Positions 40,660-51,292 of a DNA stretch of 64,000 nt are shown here, in pieces. Position numbers and translations under genes: made by a program. Where the stretch lies: the NCBI RefSeq assembly GCF_021026375.1, contig NZ_JAJNDB010000001.1, positions 2,140,044-2,204,043 of the forward strand. Direction: 5' to 3'. This stretch comes from Actinomycetospora endophytica (GTDB taxonomy: Bacteria > Actinomycetota > Actinomycetes > Mycobacteriales > Pseudonocardiaceae). Each line of letters starts with the position of its first letter. Position 1 is the first letter of the stretch. The notes under the pieces were generated by a model that worked only from the letters and a program-made list of their open reading frames with translations, did not search any database and was not told the DNA's origin.

Positions 40660-40971
40660 ATGGCACTCCCGACGTTGACCCCCGAGCAGCGCGAGGCCGC
40701 CCAGGCCAAGTCGCGTGAGGCGCGCCAGGCCCGTTCGGCCCTGCTCGCCGGCATCAAGAGCGGCGACGAGACGATCCCGGCCGTGCTGGACCGCGGCAAG
40801 AGCGACCCGATCGCCGGGAAGACCAAGGTCTCGCAGCTCGTCCGCGCCCTGCCCGGCTACGGCCCGGCGAAGGCGTCGGCCGTGCTCGAGCAGGCCGGCA
40901 TCCCCGAGGACCGCCGCGTCGCGGGCCTCGGCGCCCGCCAGCGCGAGGCGCTGGTCAGCGCGCTCAGCTGA
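40660..40971 (+). CDS. mihF: Actinobacterial integration host factor (mIHF)
   Basis: A 103-residue nucleoid protein that binds and bends DNA non-specifically. The N-terminal long helix (LTPEQREAAQAKSREARQARSALLAGIKSGDETIPAVLDRG) and the C-terminal H2TH-like fold (VSQLVRALPGYGPAKASAVLEQAGIPEDRRVAGLGARQREALVSAL) match mycobacterial and Streptomyces IHF. ATG 40660. In many actinobacteria it sits between pyrF and gmk; here those neighbours are absent, so the locus has been rearranged. Confidence 0.96.
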   Translation: MALPTLTPEQREAAQAKSREARQARSALLAGIKSGDETIPAVLDRGKSDPIAGKTKVSQLVRALPGYGPAKASAVLEQAGIPEDRRVAGLGARQREALVSALS

Positions 40972-40983
40972 CATCCTCGAGCC

Positions 40984-41025
40984 ACGACGGCCCGGTCACC
41001 TCACCCGAGGTGACCGGGCCGTCGT
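40984..41025. terminator. 19-bp perfect hairpin, bidirectional terminator
   Basis: Arms ACGACGGCCCGGTCACCTC (40984-41002) and its exact complement (41007-41025) around loop ACCC, between the convergent stops at 40971 and 41044. Confidence 0.8.
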
Positions 41026-41043
41026 CGTCTCCGGGGCCCGGCG

Positions 41044-42564
41044 TCAGTCCAGGCCGGCGGGCAGGTCCTTGCTGACCGAGCCGAGGCTGGTGCCGATCGC
41101 CCAGCTGCCGAACGCGAGCTTGCCCGCCTGGCCGATCGAGGTGTCCCGGTAGATGCCGGTCTTCACGTAGCTGTCCTTGCCCGAGTACATCGTGCCCGAG
41201 GGCGGCGCGAAGTCGGCGATCTTCTGCTGCCCGTCCTGCCAGGCGCTCACGGTGCCGTTCGACGACGAGAACTTCACCTTCAGCACGAGGTGGGTCCACT
41301 GGCCCGGTTTCGCGTCGCCGACGACCTTCGAGAACCCGCCCGAGTCGCCGTCGATGAGGAACTTGCCGTTCTGGACCTTGAGCTCGAGGGGCGGCGAGCC
41401 GTCGCCGTCGTTCTTGAACTGGGTGATCACCTGCCAGTCGGAGGTGTTCACCGGGAAGTCGGGCGCGAGCTTGACCGAGAACCCGAAGTAGTACTGGTCC
41501 CCCTCCTGGAGGGCCTTGAAGTCGGGCTCGACCTCGGAGCGCTTGCCGCCGCCCGGCATGAGGACGTTCAGCAGGCCGCCGGCCACGGACGGCGTGGACG
41601 CGCCCTGGTTGTTCCACGGCGTCGACTTGAAGTTCTTCATCCCGGCCGACGCGAAGTCCGCCGACCAGAGCGTCTTCCCGCCGTCCCCGAGCAGGGACGG
41701 TGCCGGGGCGCTCGTCGTGGTCGTCGGGGCCGCGGTCGTCGTCCTCCCGGTGGACGGCGCCGTGTGGGGCGCGGGCGACGGTGTCCGGACGACGGGCTCC
41801 GAGACGCCCGCGGGGGCGACGGCGAGGTTCGGGCGCGCGAGCTCGCCGGTGTCGGCGGCCGGGTCGGCCAGGAACGACGGTCCGGTGCTCGCCGCCGCGA
41901 CGCTCGCGCCGGTCAGGGCCCCGAACAGGGCGAGCGCGCCCGCGGCGCGGCCCGGGGTCATGACGCGGTGCTCGCGCGGGGCGCGGTGCGAGGCCCGGCC
42001 GGGACCCGGGAAGCCGGCGGTGACGGGGCGCGAGGGAGCCGGTGCGTGGCCGGGCCGGGCCGGCATCGGGGCCTGCCCCGGGAAGCCGCCGGTCACGGGA
42101 CCGGTGGGCGAACCGGGGAAGCCGCCGGTCGCGGGACCGGGGGGCGAGCCCGGGAAGCCGCCGGTCGCGGGACCGGGGGGCGAGCCCGGGAAGCCGCCGG
42201 TCATCGGTCCGGGCGGCGGTCCGGGCGGCGACGCGGGGACGCCGCCGGTCACCGGTCCGGCCGGGGCGCGGTGCGCGCCGGTGGCCGGCGAGGGCTGCGC
42301 CCGGGTGTCGAGCAGGCCGCCGGTGTCGCCGGTGGCCGAGCCGCCGCCGTCCGCGCGCACCTCGGCGGCCGCACGGGCGATCGCGGCGAGGTCGAGCGGC
42401 GTGGTCGCGGGGTCGTGACGGTGCTTGCCCCGCACCGCACGGGGTCCGGTGGCGGGAGCGTCGAGGGCTGCCGGCCAGGAGCCCGTGCGCGGGGGAGCGT
42501 CGGGCCGGGATGCGCCGGGACTCGCCCGGCCGGAGCGGGACGACCCGGAGCGATGTCGAGCCAT
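41044..42564 (-). CDS. Heparin lyase I-like polysaccharide lyase with Pro/Gly repeat region
   Basis: A 506-residue envelope protein. The C-terminal 225 residues match the polysaccharide lyase family with a jelly-roll fold (PF14099 type): YYFGFSVKLAPDFPVNTSDWQVITQFKND, PPLELKVQNGKFLIDGDSG, WTHLVLKVKFSSSNGTVSAWQDGQQ and YVKTGIYRD. Before it come a cytosolic low-complexity region with GFPGSPPGPATG repeats, one membrane helix (AAGALALFGALTGASVAAAS) and a Thr/Pro linker. So the catalytic domain faces outside, anchored by a long disordered cytosolic tail. ATG 42564 has GAGGA upstream. Substrate unknown. Confidence 0.82.
   Translation of the reverse strand: MARHRSGSSRSGRASPGASRPDAPPRTGSWPAALDAPATGPRAVRGKHRHDPATTPLDLAAIARAAAEVRADGGGSATGDTGGLLDTRAQPSPATGAHRAPAGPVTGGVPASPPGPPPGPMTGGFPGSPPGPATGGFPGSPPGPATGGFPGSPTGPVTGGFPGQAPMPARPGHAPAPSRPVTAGFPGPGRASHRAPREHRVMTPGRAAGALALFGALTGASVAAASTGPSFLADPAADTGELARPNLAVAPAGVSEPVVRTPSPAPHTAPSTGRTTTAAPTTTTSAPAPSLLGDGGKTLWSADFASAGMKNFKSTPWNNQGASTPSVAGGLLNVLMPGGGKRSEVEPDFKALQEGDQYYFGFSVKLAPDFPVNTSDWQVITQFKNDGDGSPPLELKVQNGKFLIDGDSGGFSKVVGDAKPGQWTHLVLKVKFSSSNGTVSAWQDGQQKIADFAPPSGTMYSGKDSYVKTGIYRDTSIGQAGKLAFGSWAIGTSLGSVSKDLPAGLD
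42082..42225 (-). repeat. 36-bp tandem repeat (GFPGSPPGPATG) in lyase-like gene
   Basis: Units start with GAAGCCGCCGGTC (plus strand) at 42082, 42118, 42154 and 42190. They encode a Pro/Gly dodecapeptide on the minus strand. Confidence 0.9.
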
Positions 42565-43055
42565 GGAGGTCCTCGTTCGGGGCGCCAGGGACCCGGTCAT
42601 GGGGGAGCGAACCGGTGCCGGGCTGGGGGGCCCGACGTGTCCACCTGTCCCGCACACGGGTTCCGGGGGGCCGGGCTCGCCGGGACAGGTGGGCGCCTCG
42701 AGTCCGGGGCCGGGCGCCTGGACGCCCTGCCGAGGAACACCGTAGGGACCCCGGACGAGTGACACCGAGCGGCGTTCAGGAGGCCGGATCCGGGCTTCGG
42801 TCACGAAATGGTCACGTTCTCGCTGCTCACGGCGTCGCGCCGTTCCGCGAACACCCAGCGCACCGGCTCGGACGCCCATCGTGAGTGACGCACGTCACGG
42901 TCAAGTTGCTCCGAACGGCTCCGGACCTTCTCAGGTCAGCGCCCGAGGCTCCTCGTCCGGGACCGTACGATCGAGCGCGGCTCCCCCCGGGCGGTGTGCC
43001 CGCCCGCTCCCCGACGGGCCGCCGCGGCCCCCGACGCGCGACCGAGACGAGAACC
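42565..43055. promoter_or_regulatory. Divergent control region with inverted and direct repeats
   Basis: 491 bp without a gene. CCACCTGTCCCG (42641-42652) and CGGGACAGGTGG (42681-42692) are an exact inverted repeat in the leader of the lyase-like gene. GGTCACGAAATGGTCACG near 42800-42817 is an 11-bp-spaced direct repeat, and GTGACG-CA-CGTCAC (42885-42898) resembles a CRP-family dyad. These could serve either divergent gene. Confidence 0.4.
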
Positions 43056-43799
43056 ATGCGCTTCACGAAGCTGCTCCGCACGCGCCCGCGACGCCCCGGT
43101 TCGGACGGGGAGCACATCCTCCAGGACCGCCTCGGCACCACGGCGCGCGCGGACCGCTTCTACGACGACCAGGTGTGCGACCGGCTGCTGCCGAGCATGA
43201 TCGAGTTCGTCGGGCGGATGAGCATGATGTTCGTGGCCACGGCGGACGCCCGCGGTGAGTGCGACTCGTCGTTGCGGGCCGGACCGGACGGCTTCGTCGT
43301 CGTCCTCGACGACCGTCACGTGGCCTACCCCGAGTACCGCGGCAACGGCGTCATGGCGAGCCTCGGCAACATCGCGGAGAACCCGCACGTCGGCATCCTG
43401 ATGATCGACTTCGTCGAGGACCTCATCGGGCTGCACGTCAACGGCACCGCCCGGGTCGTCGAGGACGCCGTGCTGCGCGGCGACCATCCCGCCCTGCCCC
43501 TCGACCCGGTGCCGGGCAGGCGTGCCGAGCTCTGGGTCGTGGTCCAGGTCGAGGAGGCCTACATCCACTGCCGCAAGCACATCCCGCGCCTGGTCCCCGC
43601 CGACCGCACACGGAGCTGGGGCACCGACGTGGCCAAGGCGAAGGGCGGCGACTTCTTCGGCGTCGCGGCCCGTCGTCGGGCCGCGGAGCAGCCTGCCGAC
43701 CCGGCCCCCGCGGTCGGGGCGCCGGACCCGCGGAACGGTGAGCGGGACGCCCCGGCCGACCCGGTCGTCGGCCGCGCCGGGGCCGGCGCGGCATCCTGA
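43056..43799 (+). CDS. PNPOx-like flavin/split-barrel protein
   Basis: A 247-residue protein of the pyridoxamine 5'-phosphate oxidase-like fold: FYDDQVCDRLLPSMIEFVGRMSMMFVATADARGECDSSLRAGPDGFVVVLDDRHVAYPEYRGNGVMASLGNIAENPHVGILMIDF. The residues suit FMN or F420 binding, but it is not the vitamin B6 enzyme itself. The last 55 residues are disordered. The start is ATG 43056. The MBL-fold gene begins 5 nt after the stop, so the two are co-transcribed. Confidence 0.85.
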   Translation: MRFTKLLRTRPRRPGSDGEHILQDRLGTTARADRFYDDQVCDRLLPSMIEFVGRMSMMFVATADARGECDSSLRAGPDGFVVVLDDRHVAYPEYRGNGVMASLGNIAENPHVGILMIDFVEDLIGLHVNGTARVVEDAVLRGDHPALPLDPVPGRRAELWVVVQVEEAYIHCRKHIPRLVPADRTRSWGTDVAKAKGGDFFGVAARRRAAEQPADPAPAVGAPDPRNGERDAPADPVVGRAGAGAAS

Positions 43800-43804
43800 G
43801 CCGT

Positions 43805-44857
43805 GTGACCGACGCCGACGACCGCCACAGCTGGAGCCGCCCCGAACCGGAGACGGTGGCTCCCGACGTGCTCCGGGTGCCGCTCCCGCTGCCGTTGGAC
43901 GCCCTGCGGGCGGTGAACGTGTACGTGCTGCGCGACGGCGACCGGCTGACCCTGGTCGACGGCGGGTGGGCGCTCACCGAGTCGCGCGACCTGCTCGCCA
44001 CCGCCCTGCGCGGGCTCGGCGCCGAGCTCCCCGACATCGGGCGGTTCCTGGTCACCCATGTCCACCGCGACCACTACACCCAGGCGGTGGCGCTGCGGCG
44101 CGAGACCGGAGCGGTGGTGGCGCTCGGCGCGGGGGAGCGCGACTCCCTCGACGCCATGGCCCGACAGCCCATGCCGCTGAGCGCGCAGGTCGCCGGGCTG
44201 CGCCGCGCCGGGGGCGGGGCGCTCGCCGACGAGCTCGTCGCGTGGCTCGCGGACTCCGAGGGCGAGAGGCTGGCCGACTTCGCCGCGCCCGACCAGTGGC
44301 TGGCCGACGGCGACCGCGTCACGGTCGGCGAACGGGTGCTGGAGGCCGTCGAGACCCCCGGGCACACTCGCGGCCACCTGGTCTTCGACAGCGGCGCGGG
44401 TCCCGACGACGAGGGCCCGGGCCTGCTCTTCGCCGGTGACCACGTGCTGCCCCACATCACCCCGTCGATCGGCTTCGAGCCCGGCGCGCGCCCGGGTTCC
44501 CTCACCCGCTTCCTGGCCTCCCTCGCCCGGGTCCGCGAACGGCCCGACCGCCGGCTGCTGCCCGCGCACGGCCCGGTGCGTCCCAGCGCCCACGCCCGCG
44601 TCGACGAGCTGCTCGACCACCACGGCGCCCGCCTCGACGCGATCGAGCGGGTGGCGGCCGCGGGGGCGGGAACCGCGGCCGAGGCGGCGGCCGCGCTGAC
44701 CTGGACCCGCCGCGAGAAGGGCCTCGAGGATCTCGAGCCGTTCCACCGCATGCTGGCCGTGCTGGAGACCGACGCCCACCTCGAGGTGCTCGCCGCGCAG
44801 GGTCGCGTGGTGCGTGAAGCGGACACCGACGGCACCTACCGGAACCGCCCGGCCTGA
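43805..44857 (+). CDS. Metallo-beta-lactamase fold hydrolase
   Basis: A 350-residue MBL-fold enzyme. The metal site is LVTHVHRDHYTQAV (HxHxDH), with further ligands in VETPGHTRGHLVFD and LLFAGDHVLP and the last His in LLPAHGPV. The C-terminal 70 residues (LTWTRREKGLEDLEPFHRMLAVLETDAHLEVLAAQGRV) form the winged-helix-like tail found in LACTB2-type proteins, which act on thioesters or RNA. GTG 43805. Confidence 0.9.
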   Translation: MTDADDRHSWSRPEPETVAPDVLRVPLPLPLDALRAVNVYVLRDGDRLTLVDGGWALTESRDLLATALRGLGAELPDIGRFLVTHVHRDHYTQAVALRRETGAVVALGAGERDSLDAMARQPMPLSAQVAGLRRAGGGALADELVAWLADSEGERLADFAAPDQWLADGDRVTVGERVLEAVETPGHTRGHLVFDSGAGPDDEGPGLLFAGDHVLPHITPSIGFEPGARPGSLTRFLASLARVRERPDRRLLPAHGPVRPSAHARVDELLDHHGARLDAIERVAAAGAGTAAEAAAALTWTRREKGLEDLEPFHRMLAVLETDAHLEVLAAQGRVVREADTDGTYRNRPA

Positions 44858-44890
44858 GCGCTCGCGCCGAGCCACCGGCGCGGTGAGGGC

Positions 44891-44896
44891 TATCGT
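44891..44896 (+). promoter_or_regulatory. -10 box TATCGT upstream of helD-like gene
   Basis: TATCGT lies 44 nt before the TTG start at 44941; GAAGG sits about 6 nt before that start. Confidence 0.4.
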
Positions 44897-44940
44897 GGAG
44901 GGCCGTCCCGTCGCCGCACGACAGCGAACGAAGGTCGTCC

Positions 44941-47454
44941 TTGTCCCACTCCGCGAGCACCACCGCGCCCGACGTCGAGCCGACGCCGGACGTCGTCGCC
45001 CGCCCGCCCGGCGACGCGGTCGCCGCGGAACAGCCCTACGTCACGATGCTCTACGAGCGGCTCGACGCCCGGCGCAAGGAGACCGCCGAGCTCCTCGCCC
45101 GGGTCCTGCGCAACGAGACCACCGGCACCCCGCAGGCGGTCTCCGAGCGCGACGCCGCGGCCGCGATGTACTCGGAGCAGCTCGCCACGCTCTCCGCCGT
45201 CGAGGAGGGCCTGTGCTTCGGACGCCTCGACGTGGAGCCCGATGCGGTGCTGGAGCCGGGGAGCAAGGACAGCGCCGACCCGGAGACACCCGGGTTCGAC
45301 CAGGAGGTCGCCTACATCGGGCGCCTCGGCCTGCTCGACGAGGACCACGACTACGAGCCGCTGCTCATCGACTGGCGCGCCCCGGTGGCGCGGCCGTACT
45401 ACACCGCGACGGCGGCCAACCCGGACGGCATCCGTCGGCGCCGCCACCTGCGCACCCGCAGCCGCCGGGTCCGCGCCGTCGACGACGAGATCCTCGACCT
45501 CGCGGAGGCCGCCGCGGCCGCGGCGAACCACGACTCCTCGCAGCGCAGCGGCCTGACCGGTGAGGCGACGCTGCTGGCCGCGCTCACCTCCGGACGCACC
45601 GGGCGGATGGGCGACATCGTCGCGACGATCCAGGCCGAGCAGGACCGGATCATCCGCTCCGGGGTGAACGGGGTCCTCGTCGTCGAGGGCGGTCCGGGCA
45701 CCGGCAAGACGGCCGTGGCGCTGCACCGCGCGGCCTACCTGCTCTACACCCACCGCCGCCAGCTGGCGAAGCGCGGCGTGCTCGTCGTCGGGCCGAACCC
45801 CACGTTCCTGCGCTACATCGAGCAGGTGCTGCCCTCGCTCGGCGAGACGAGCGTGCTGCTCTCGACGGTCGGGGAGCTCTTCCCGGGCCTCGCTGCGCAG
45901 CGCTCGGAGTCCCCCGCGGCGGCCGCGCGCAAGGGCTCCTCGGACATGGCGAAGGTGCTCTCCACCGCCGTCCGGGACCGCCAGGAGCTGCCGCGCAGGA
46001 CGGTCCCGCTGATCGTCGACGGCGAGACCGTCGAGATCGACCGCGATCTCGTCGCCCAGGCCCGCACCCGGGCGCGGCGCACCCGTCGTCCCCACAACGA
46101 CGCGAAGCGCACCTTCGTCCGCGAGGCGATCGACATGCTCGCCCGCCGGGAGCGGGACCGGCTCTCCCGCGAGGGCAGCCACCCGGAGGTCTCCGAGGGC
46201 GACCAGCGGTTGCTCGACCGCGGCGACCTCGCCGACATCCGGGCCTCGATGCGCGAGAACGACGACCTGCTCGCCGCGCTCGACGAGCTGTGGCCGACCC
46301 TGACGCCGGCGCAGCTGCTGGCCGACCTCTACACCGACCCCAAGCGGATCACCGCGGCCACGCGGGGCTGGTCCGAGGACGCCCGGGCCCTGCTGCGCCG
46401 CGACGCCCCGCCGGCGTCGCCGTTGGACCCGCACTGGTGGACCCCGGCCGACGCTGTGCTGCTCGACGAGGCGGCCGAGCTGCTCGGCGAGGACGACACC
46501 GCCGAGCGCGAGCGCGCCGAGCGCAAGCGTGAGGCCGACGAGGCGTACGCCGCGGGGGTCCTCGAGATCCTCGCGATGGAGGAGGACTGGGACCCCGAGG
46601 TCCTGCGCCCCACCGACGTCGTCGACGCGTCCGTGCTCGCCGACCGCAGCCGCGAGGTGAACTACGCCTCCGCCGCCGAGCGCGCGGCCGAGGACCGCAC
46701 GTGGACCTTCGGGCACGTCATCGTCGACGAGGCCCAGGAGCTCTCCCCGATGGCGTGGCGGGTCCTCATGCGCCGCTGCCCGAGCCGCTCGATGACCCTC
46801 GTCGGCGACGTCGCGCAGACCGGCGCCCGCGACGGCGCCGGCTCCTGGCACGAGGTGCTGTCCCCGTACGTGGCCGCCCGGTGGCGCCGGGAGGCCCTCA
46901 CCGTCAACTACCGCACCCCGGCCGAGATCGCGGAGATCGCCGCGGACGTCCTCGCGGTCATCGACCCGTCGCAGCGCCCGCCGGAATCGGTGCGCGAGTC
47001 CGGGGTCCCGCCCCGGGCGGCGGCGGTCGCGGAGTCCGGCCTCGAGGCCCGGGTGGCGACGACGACCCGCGCGGCGGCCGACGACGTCGTCGACGCCGAG
47101 GGCAACGGCCGCGTCGCGGTGCTCGCCCCGGCGGCCCGGGTGGCCCGCCTGCGGGAGCGGCTGGCGGCCGACCACCTGCTCGCCGACGGCCCGGGTGACG
47201 ACCGGGACGCCGTCGACGAGCGCGGTGCGGCGGACCTCGAGGTCGCCGTCGTGGTCTCCACCGTGGGCGAGGCGAAGGGCCTGGAGTTCGACGCCGTCGT
47301 GCTCGTAGACCCCGCCGGGATCGTCGAGGAGTCCCCCCGCGGGCTGAACGATCTCTACGTCGCGCTCACCCGCGCCACCCGGTCGCTCGACGTGGTGCAC
47401 ACCGGGTCCCTGCCGGCGGTGCTCGAGCGCCTGGAGGACGCGACGGAGGGATAG
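44941..47454 (+). CDS. helD: HelD-family RNA polymerase-recycling helicase
   Basis: An 837-residue UvrD-like SF1 ATPase. HelD proteins pry stalled RNA polymerase from DNA, and some actinobacterial forms protect against rifampicin. The N-terminal arm PYVTMLYERLDARRKETAELL is typical, then FGRLDV, YIGRLGLLDEDHDYEPLLIDWRAPVARPYY, Walker A VVEGGPGTGKTAVALHRAAYLLY (about residue 250), Walker B VIVDEAQELSPMAWRVLMRRCP (about 595) and the motif VI region LNDLYVALTRATRSL. TTG 44941 is the only reasonable start with a ribosome site; a later start would cut the N-terminal coiled coil. Confidence 0.92.
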   Translation: MSHSASTTAPDVEPTPDVVARPPGDAVAAEQPYVTMLYERLDARRKETAELLARVLRNETTGTPQAVSERDAAAAMYSEQLATLSAVEEGLCFGRLDVEPDAVLEPGSKDSADPETPGFDQEVAYIGRLGLLDEDHDYEPLLIDWRAPVARPYYTATAANPDGIRRRRHLRTRSRRVRAVDDEILDLAEAAAAAANHDSSQRSGLTGEATLLAALTSGRTGRMGDIVATIQAEQDRIIRSGVNGVLVVEGGPGTGKTAVALHRAAYLLYTHRRQLAKRGVLVVGPNPTFLRYIEQVLPSLGETSVLLSTVGELFPGLAAQRSESPAAAARKGSSDMAKVLSTAVRDRQELPRRTVPLIVDGETVEIDRDLVAQARTRARRTRRPHNDAKRTFVREAIDMLARRERDRLSREGSHPEVSEGDQRLLDRGDLADIRASMRENDDLLAALDELWPTLTPAQLLADLYTDPKRITAATRGWSEDARALLRRDAPPASPLDPHWWTPADAVLLDEAAELLGEDDTAERERAERKREADEAYAAGVLEILAMEEDWDPEVLRPTDVVDASVLADRSREVNYASAAERAAEDRTWTFGHVIVDEAQELSPMAWRVLMRRCPSRSMTLVGDVAQTGARDGAGSWHEVLSPYVAARWRREALTVNYRTPAEIAEIAADVLAVIDPSQRPPESVRESGVPPRAAAVAESGLEARVATTTRAAADDVVDAEGNGRVAVLAPAARVARLRERLAADHLLADGPGDDRDAVDERGAADLEVAVVVSTVGEAKGLEFDAVVLVDPAGIVEESPRGLNDLYVALTRATRSLDVVHTGSLPAVLERLEDATEG

Positions 47455-47653
47455 CCGCGCCGCGATCGTGCTCACGGGTTCGTAACGGTCCGCGTCCGCA
47501 CACCGACTTCGTCGTTGACCGGAAGTGAACCCGGGATCCGGGTGGCGTCATCGGCAGACACGGCGCCCGTCACTGGGAGAGAATCGATTCCGGGCGAGGT
47601 CCCGCGGGACGCGGGATGCGCCGGAGGGGCCGCAGCGAGCGAGGGGGTGACCG

Positions 47654-49267
<1,614 letters not shown>

Positions 49268-49278
49268 CCCCCGCGCGG

Positions 49279-50730
49279 TCAGCCGAGGGGACGGGTCGCG
49301 GCCTCCACCGAGAGGGTCGGGCCGCTCGGCAGCAGCCCCACGATCGCCTGGGGAGCGGGCGAGAACGTCCGGCCCAGCCCCAGCGCGTCGGCGGTCGCGG
49401 CATCCGGCACGCCGTGCACCGTCCCCGTCGCCGACACCACGACCAGCGCGCCCGCCCCGGCCCCGACCGTTCGGACCGCGACGCCGGTGCCCGGCAGCAG
49501 CACCCGGTCCACCCGGTCGCCCGACCCGTCGGCCTGGCGCAGCGTCGTGGCCTGCGGCAGCGGCTCCGTCGACACCGTCACGGAGGCCGCGCCGGCTCCA
49601 CCGGCGAGGTCCGCGCAGGCGGTCGGCGCCCGGTCGGGCGGCAGCGGCACCGGGGCGGGGTCGGGGAACGCGCTCGCGTCGACGGCGCGGGAGAGCGGCG
49701 GCGAGGCGACCTGCGCGGGCGAGACGGTCGGGATCGGCACGGCGGCCCGGGCCGGGTCGTCGAGCCGGATCAGGCGGGCGAGCAGCTCCGGGACCACCTC
49801 GACGCCGTCGGGCAGCACCAGCAGGTAGGTGTCCGGCCGGCCCGGCCCGACGACGCGCACCACACCCCCGGCGCGCTCGCCCGCGAGGTCGACCGGCACC
49901 GGGGACCCCCGGCCGGGGATCGCGGGCGGCGTGATCGTCGGCGCCTCGGGCAGCGCCGCGAGGAAGCCGCTGCTCGCCGGCCGGGGCAGCAGGCCCCCGA
50001 GCCCGAGGGCCTCGACGACCGCCGGGCGGGTCACGTCCAGGCGCGCCCGCACCCCGTCGTGGACCAGCCAGTTCTGGCCGGCCCGGTCGACGACGACGAG
50101 GCCCTCGCCGGGAGCCAGCGGTCGGCCCGGCGCCGCGGCGGCCCCGGCGACGGTCGTCGTCGTGCGGGGGCGCGTCCAGGCGACGCCGGGCGACGGGTCC
50201 GGCGCGGTGGTGTCGCAGACCGACCACACCGCAGGCCCGGGTTGGTCCGCGGGCGGCAGGGCGGGGGCGTCGACGATGCCTACCGGGCGGGCCCGCGGTG
50301 CGGCGTCGAGGGTGTCGTCGGCGATCTCGACCGGGTCGGAGGGCGCCGGAGCCCCGGCGAGCGCGGCGGCGGCCAGGCGGGCGGAGGCGAGGTTCGGGAC
50401 GCCGATCAGCGCGTCGTCCGGGTCGTGCGTGACGACCGCGAGGGCGCCGGAGTGCTCGGCGACGACGATCGACGCCTTCCGCCAGTCGGTGGGCTCGTCG
50501 ACCACCCCGAGCACGGCCGCGGCACCGAGGGCGAGCGCCGCGACGAACCCGCCGGCGACGGTGGCCCGGGTGTGGCTGCGCAGCGGGTCGACCCGGGGGG
50601 CCGGGTCGCGGCGCACCAGCGCGGAGGCGACCCGGCGGGCGGTGAACCGCTGCGCGACGACCTGCCCGGAGGTGGCCGGGCGCCGCCCCTGCGGCCCGCT
50701 GCCGGACCCGGGCTCGGTCGGGGCGCTCAT
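49279..50730 (-). CDS. eccB: Type VII secretion protein EccB, orphan
   Basis: A 483-residue EccB-like protein, the single-pass component of the ESX membrane complex. N-terminal VVAQRFTARRVASALVRRDPAPRVDPLRSHTRATVAGGFVAALALGAAAVLGVV holds the conserved cytosolic block and membrane helix; the rest is the extracytoplasmic repeat domain, including two Cys (SVCDTTAP and TACADLAG) that may pair. No eccC, eccD, esx or mycP gene lies nearby, so it is detached from a secretion locus. ATG 50730. It converges on the kinase gene, 11 nt between stops. Confidence 0.9.
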   Translation of the reverse strand: MSAPTEPGSGSGPQGRRPATSGQVVAQRFTARRVASALVRRDPAPRVDPLRSHTRATVAGGFVAALALGAAAVLGVVDEPTDWRKASIVVAEHSGALAVVTHDPDDALIGVPNLASARLAAAALAGAPAPSDPVEIADDTLDAAPRARPVGIVDAPALPPADQPGPAVWSVCDTTAPDPSPGVAWTRPRTTTTVAGAAAAPGRPLAPGEGLVVVDRAGQNWLVHDGVRARLDVTRPAVVEALGLGGLLPRPASSGFLAALPEAPTITPPAIPGRGSPVPVDLAGERAGGVVRVVGPGRPDTYLLVLPDGVEVVPELLARLIRLDDPARAAVPIPTVSPAQVASPPLSRAVDASAFPDPAPVPLPPDRAPTACADLAGGAGAASVTVSTEPLPQATTLRQADGSGDRVDRVLLPGTGVAVRTVGAGAGALVVVSATGTVHGVPDAATADALGLGRTFSPAPQAIVGLLPSGPTLSVEAATRPLG

Positions 50731-50759
50731 GATCCGCCGATCGTAGGCGGGCCGGACCC

Positions 50760-51230
50760 CTACCGGGGTGGCCGCGCAGAGATCCGCAGGTGGATCGACG
50801 CGTGCACGGCCTCGTTCCCGGCCGCGTCGCGGACCGCCACCTCCACGGTCACGTCCTCCTTCTCCGCGCCGAACTGCGGCGGGGCCGACCACTGCGCCTC
50901 CGCGGTCACCGAGGTCTTCGCGGTCGCCAGGTAGCGGACGTCCATCCCGATCGGGATCCAGCGGTGCGACGCCGGGACGGCCGCCTCGGCGAGCACTCCC
51001 ATCGCGTACTCGGCGAGGTTGCACGAGGCGATCGCGTGCACGGTGCCGAGGTGGTTGTGCACGAGCCACCACTTCTGCATCCGGACCCGGCTGTGCTTCT
51101 CGTCGAGCTCGGCGATGACCGGGGCCGCGGTGAGGAAGTACGGGGCCCGCAGCCAGACCGCGCCGCTGACGAGGGCGCGGCCGGGCAGGGTCCCGGAGAG
51201 ACGGTTCCACGCGGACAGCACGGTGCTCAT
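50760..51230 (-). CDS. DUF4442 hotdog-fold thioesterase-like protein
   Basis: A 156-residue hotdog-fold protein of the DUF4442 family: LVSGAVWLRAPYFLTAAPVIAELDEKHSRVRMQKWWLVHNHLGTVHAIASCNLAEYAMGVLAEAAVP. The HNHLGTVHA segment corresponds to the putative active site helix. Probably acts on acyl-CoA. ATG 51230 has TAGGTT (minus strand, 51237-51242) 6 nt upstream, so it may be leaderless. It ends 29 nt before the eccB start. Confidence 0.87.
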   Translation of the reverse strand: MSTVLSAWNRLSGTLPGRALVSGAVWLRAPYFLTAAPVIAELDEKHSRVRMQKWWLVHNHLGTVHAIASCNLAEYAMGVLAEAAVPASHRWIPIGMDVRYLATAKTSVTAEAQWSAPPQFGAEKEDVTVEVAVRDAAGNEAVHASIHLRISARPPR

Positions 51231-51292
51231 GTGGTCAACCTACTCACCGGTAACCAAGTCTGTACACAGGTCGGGCGGGCACTCTCGTCGCG

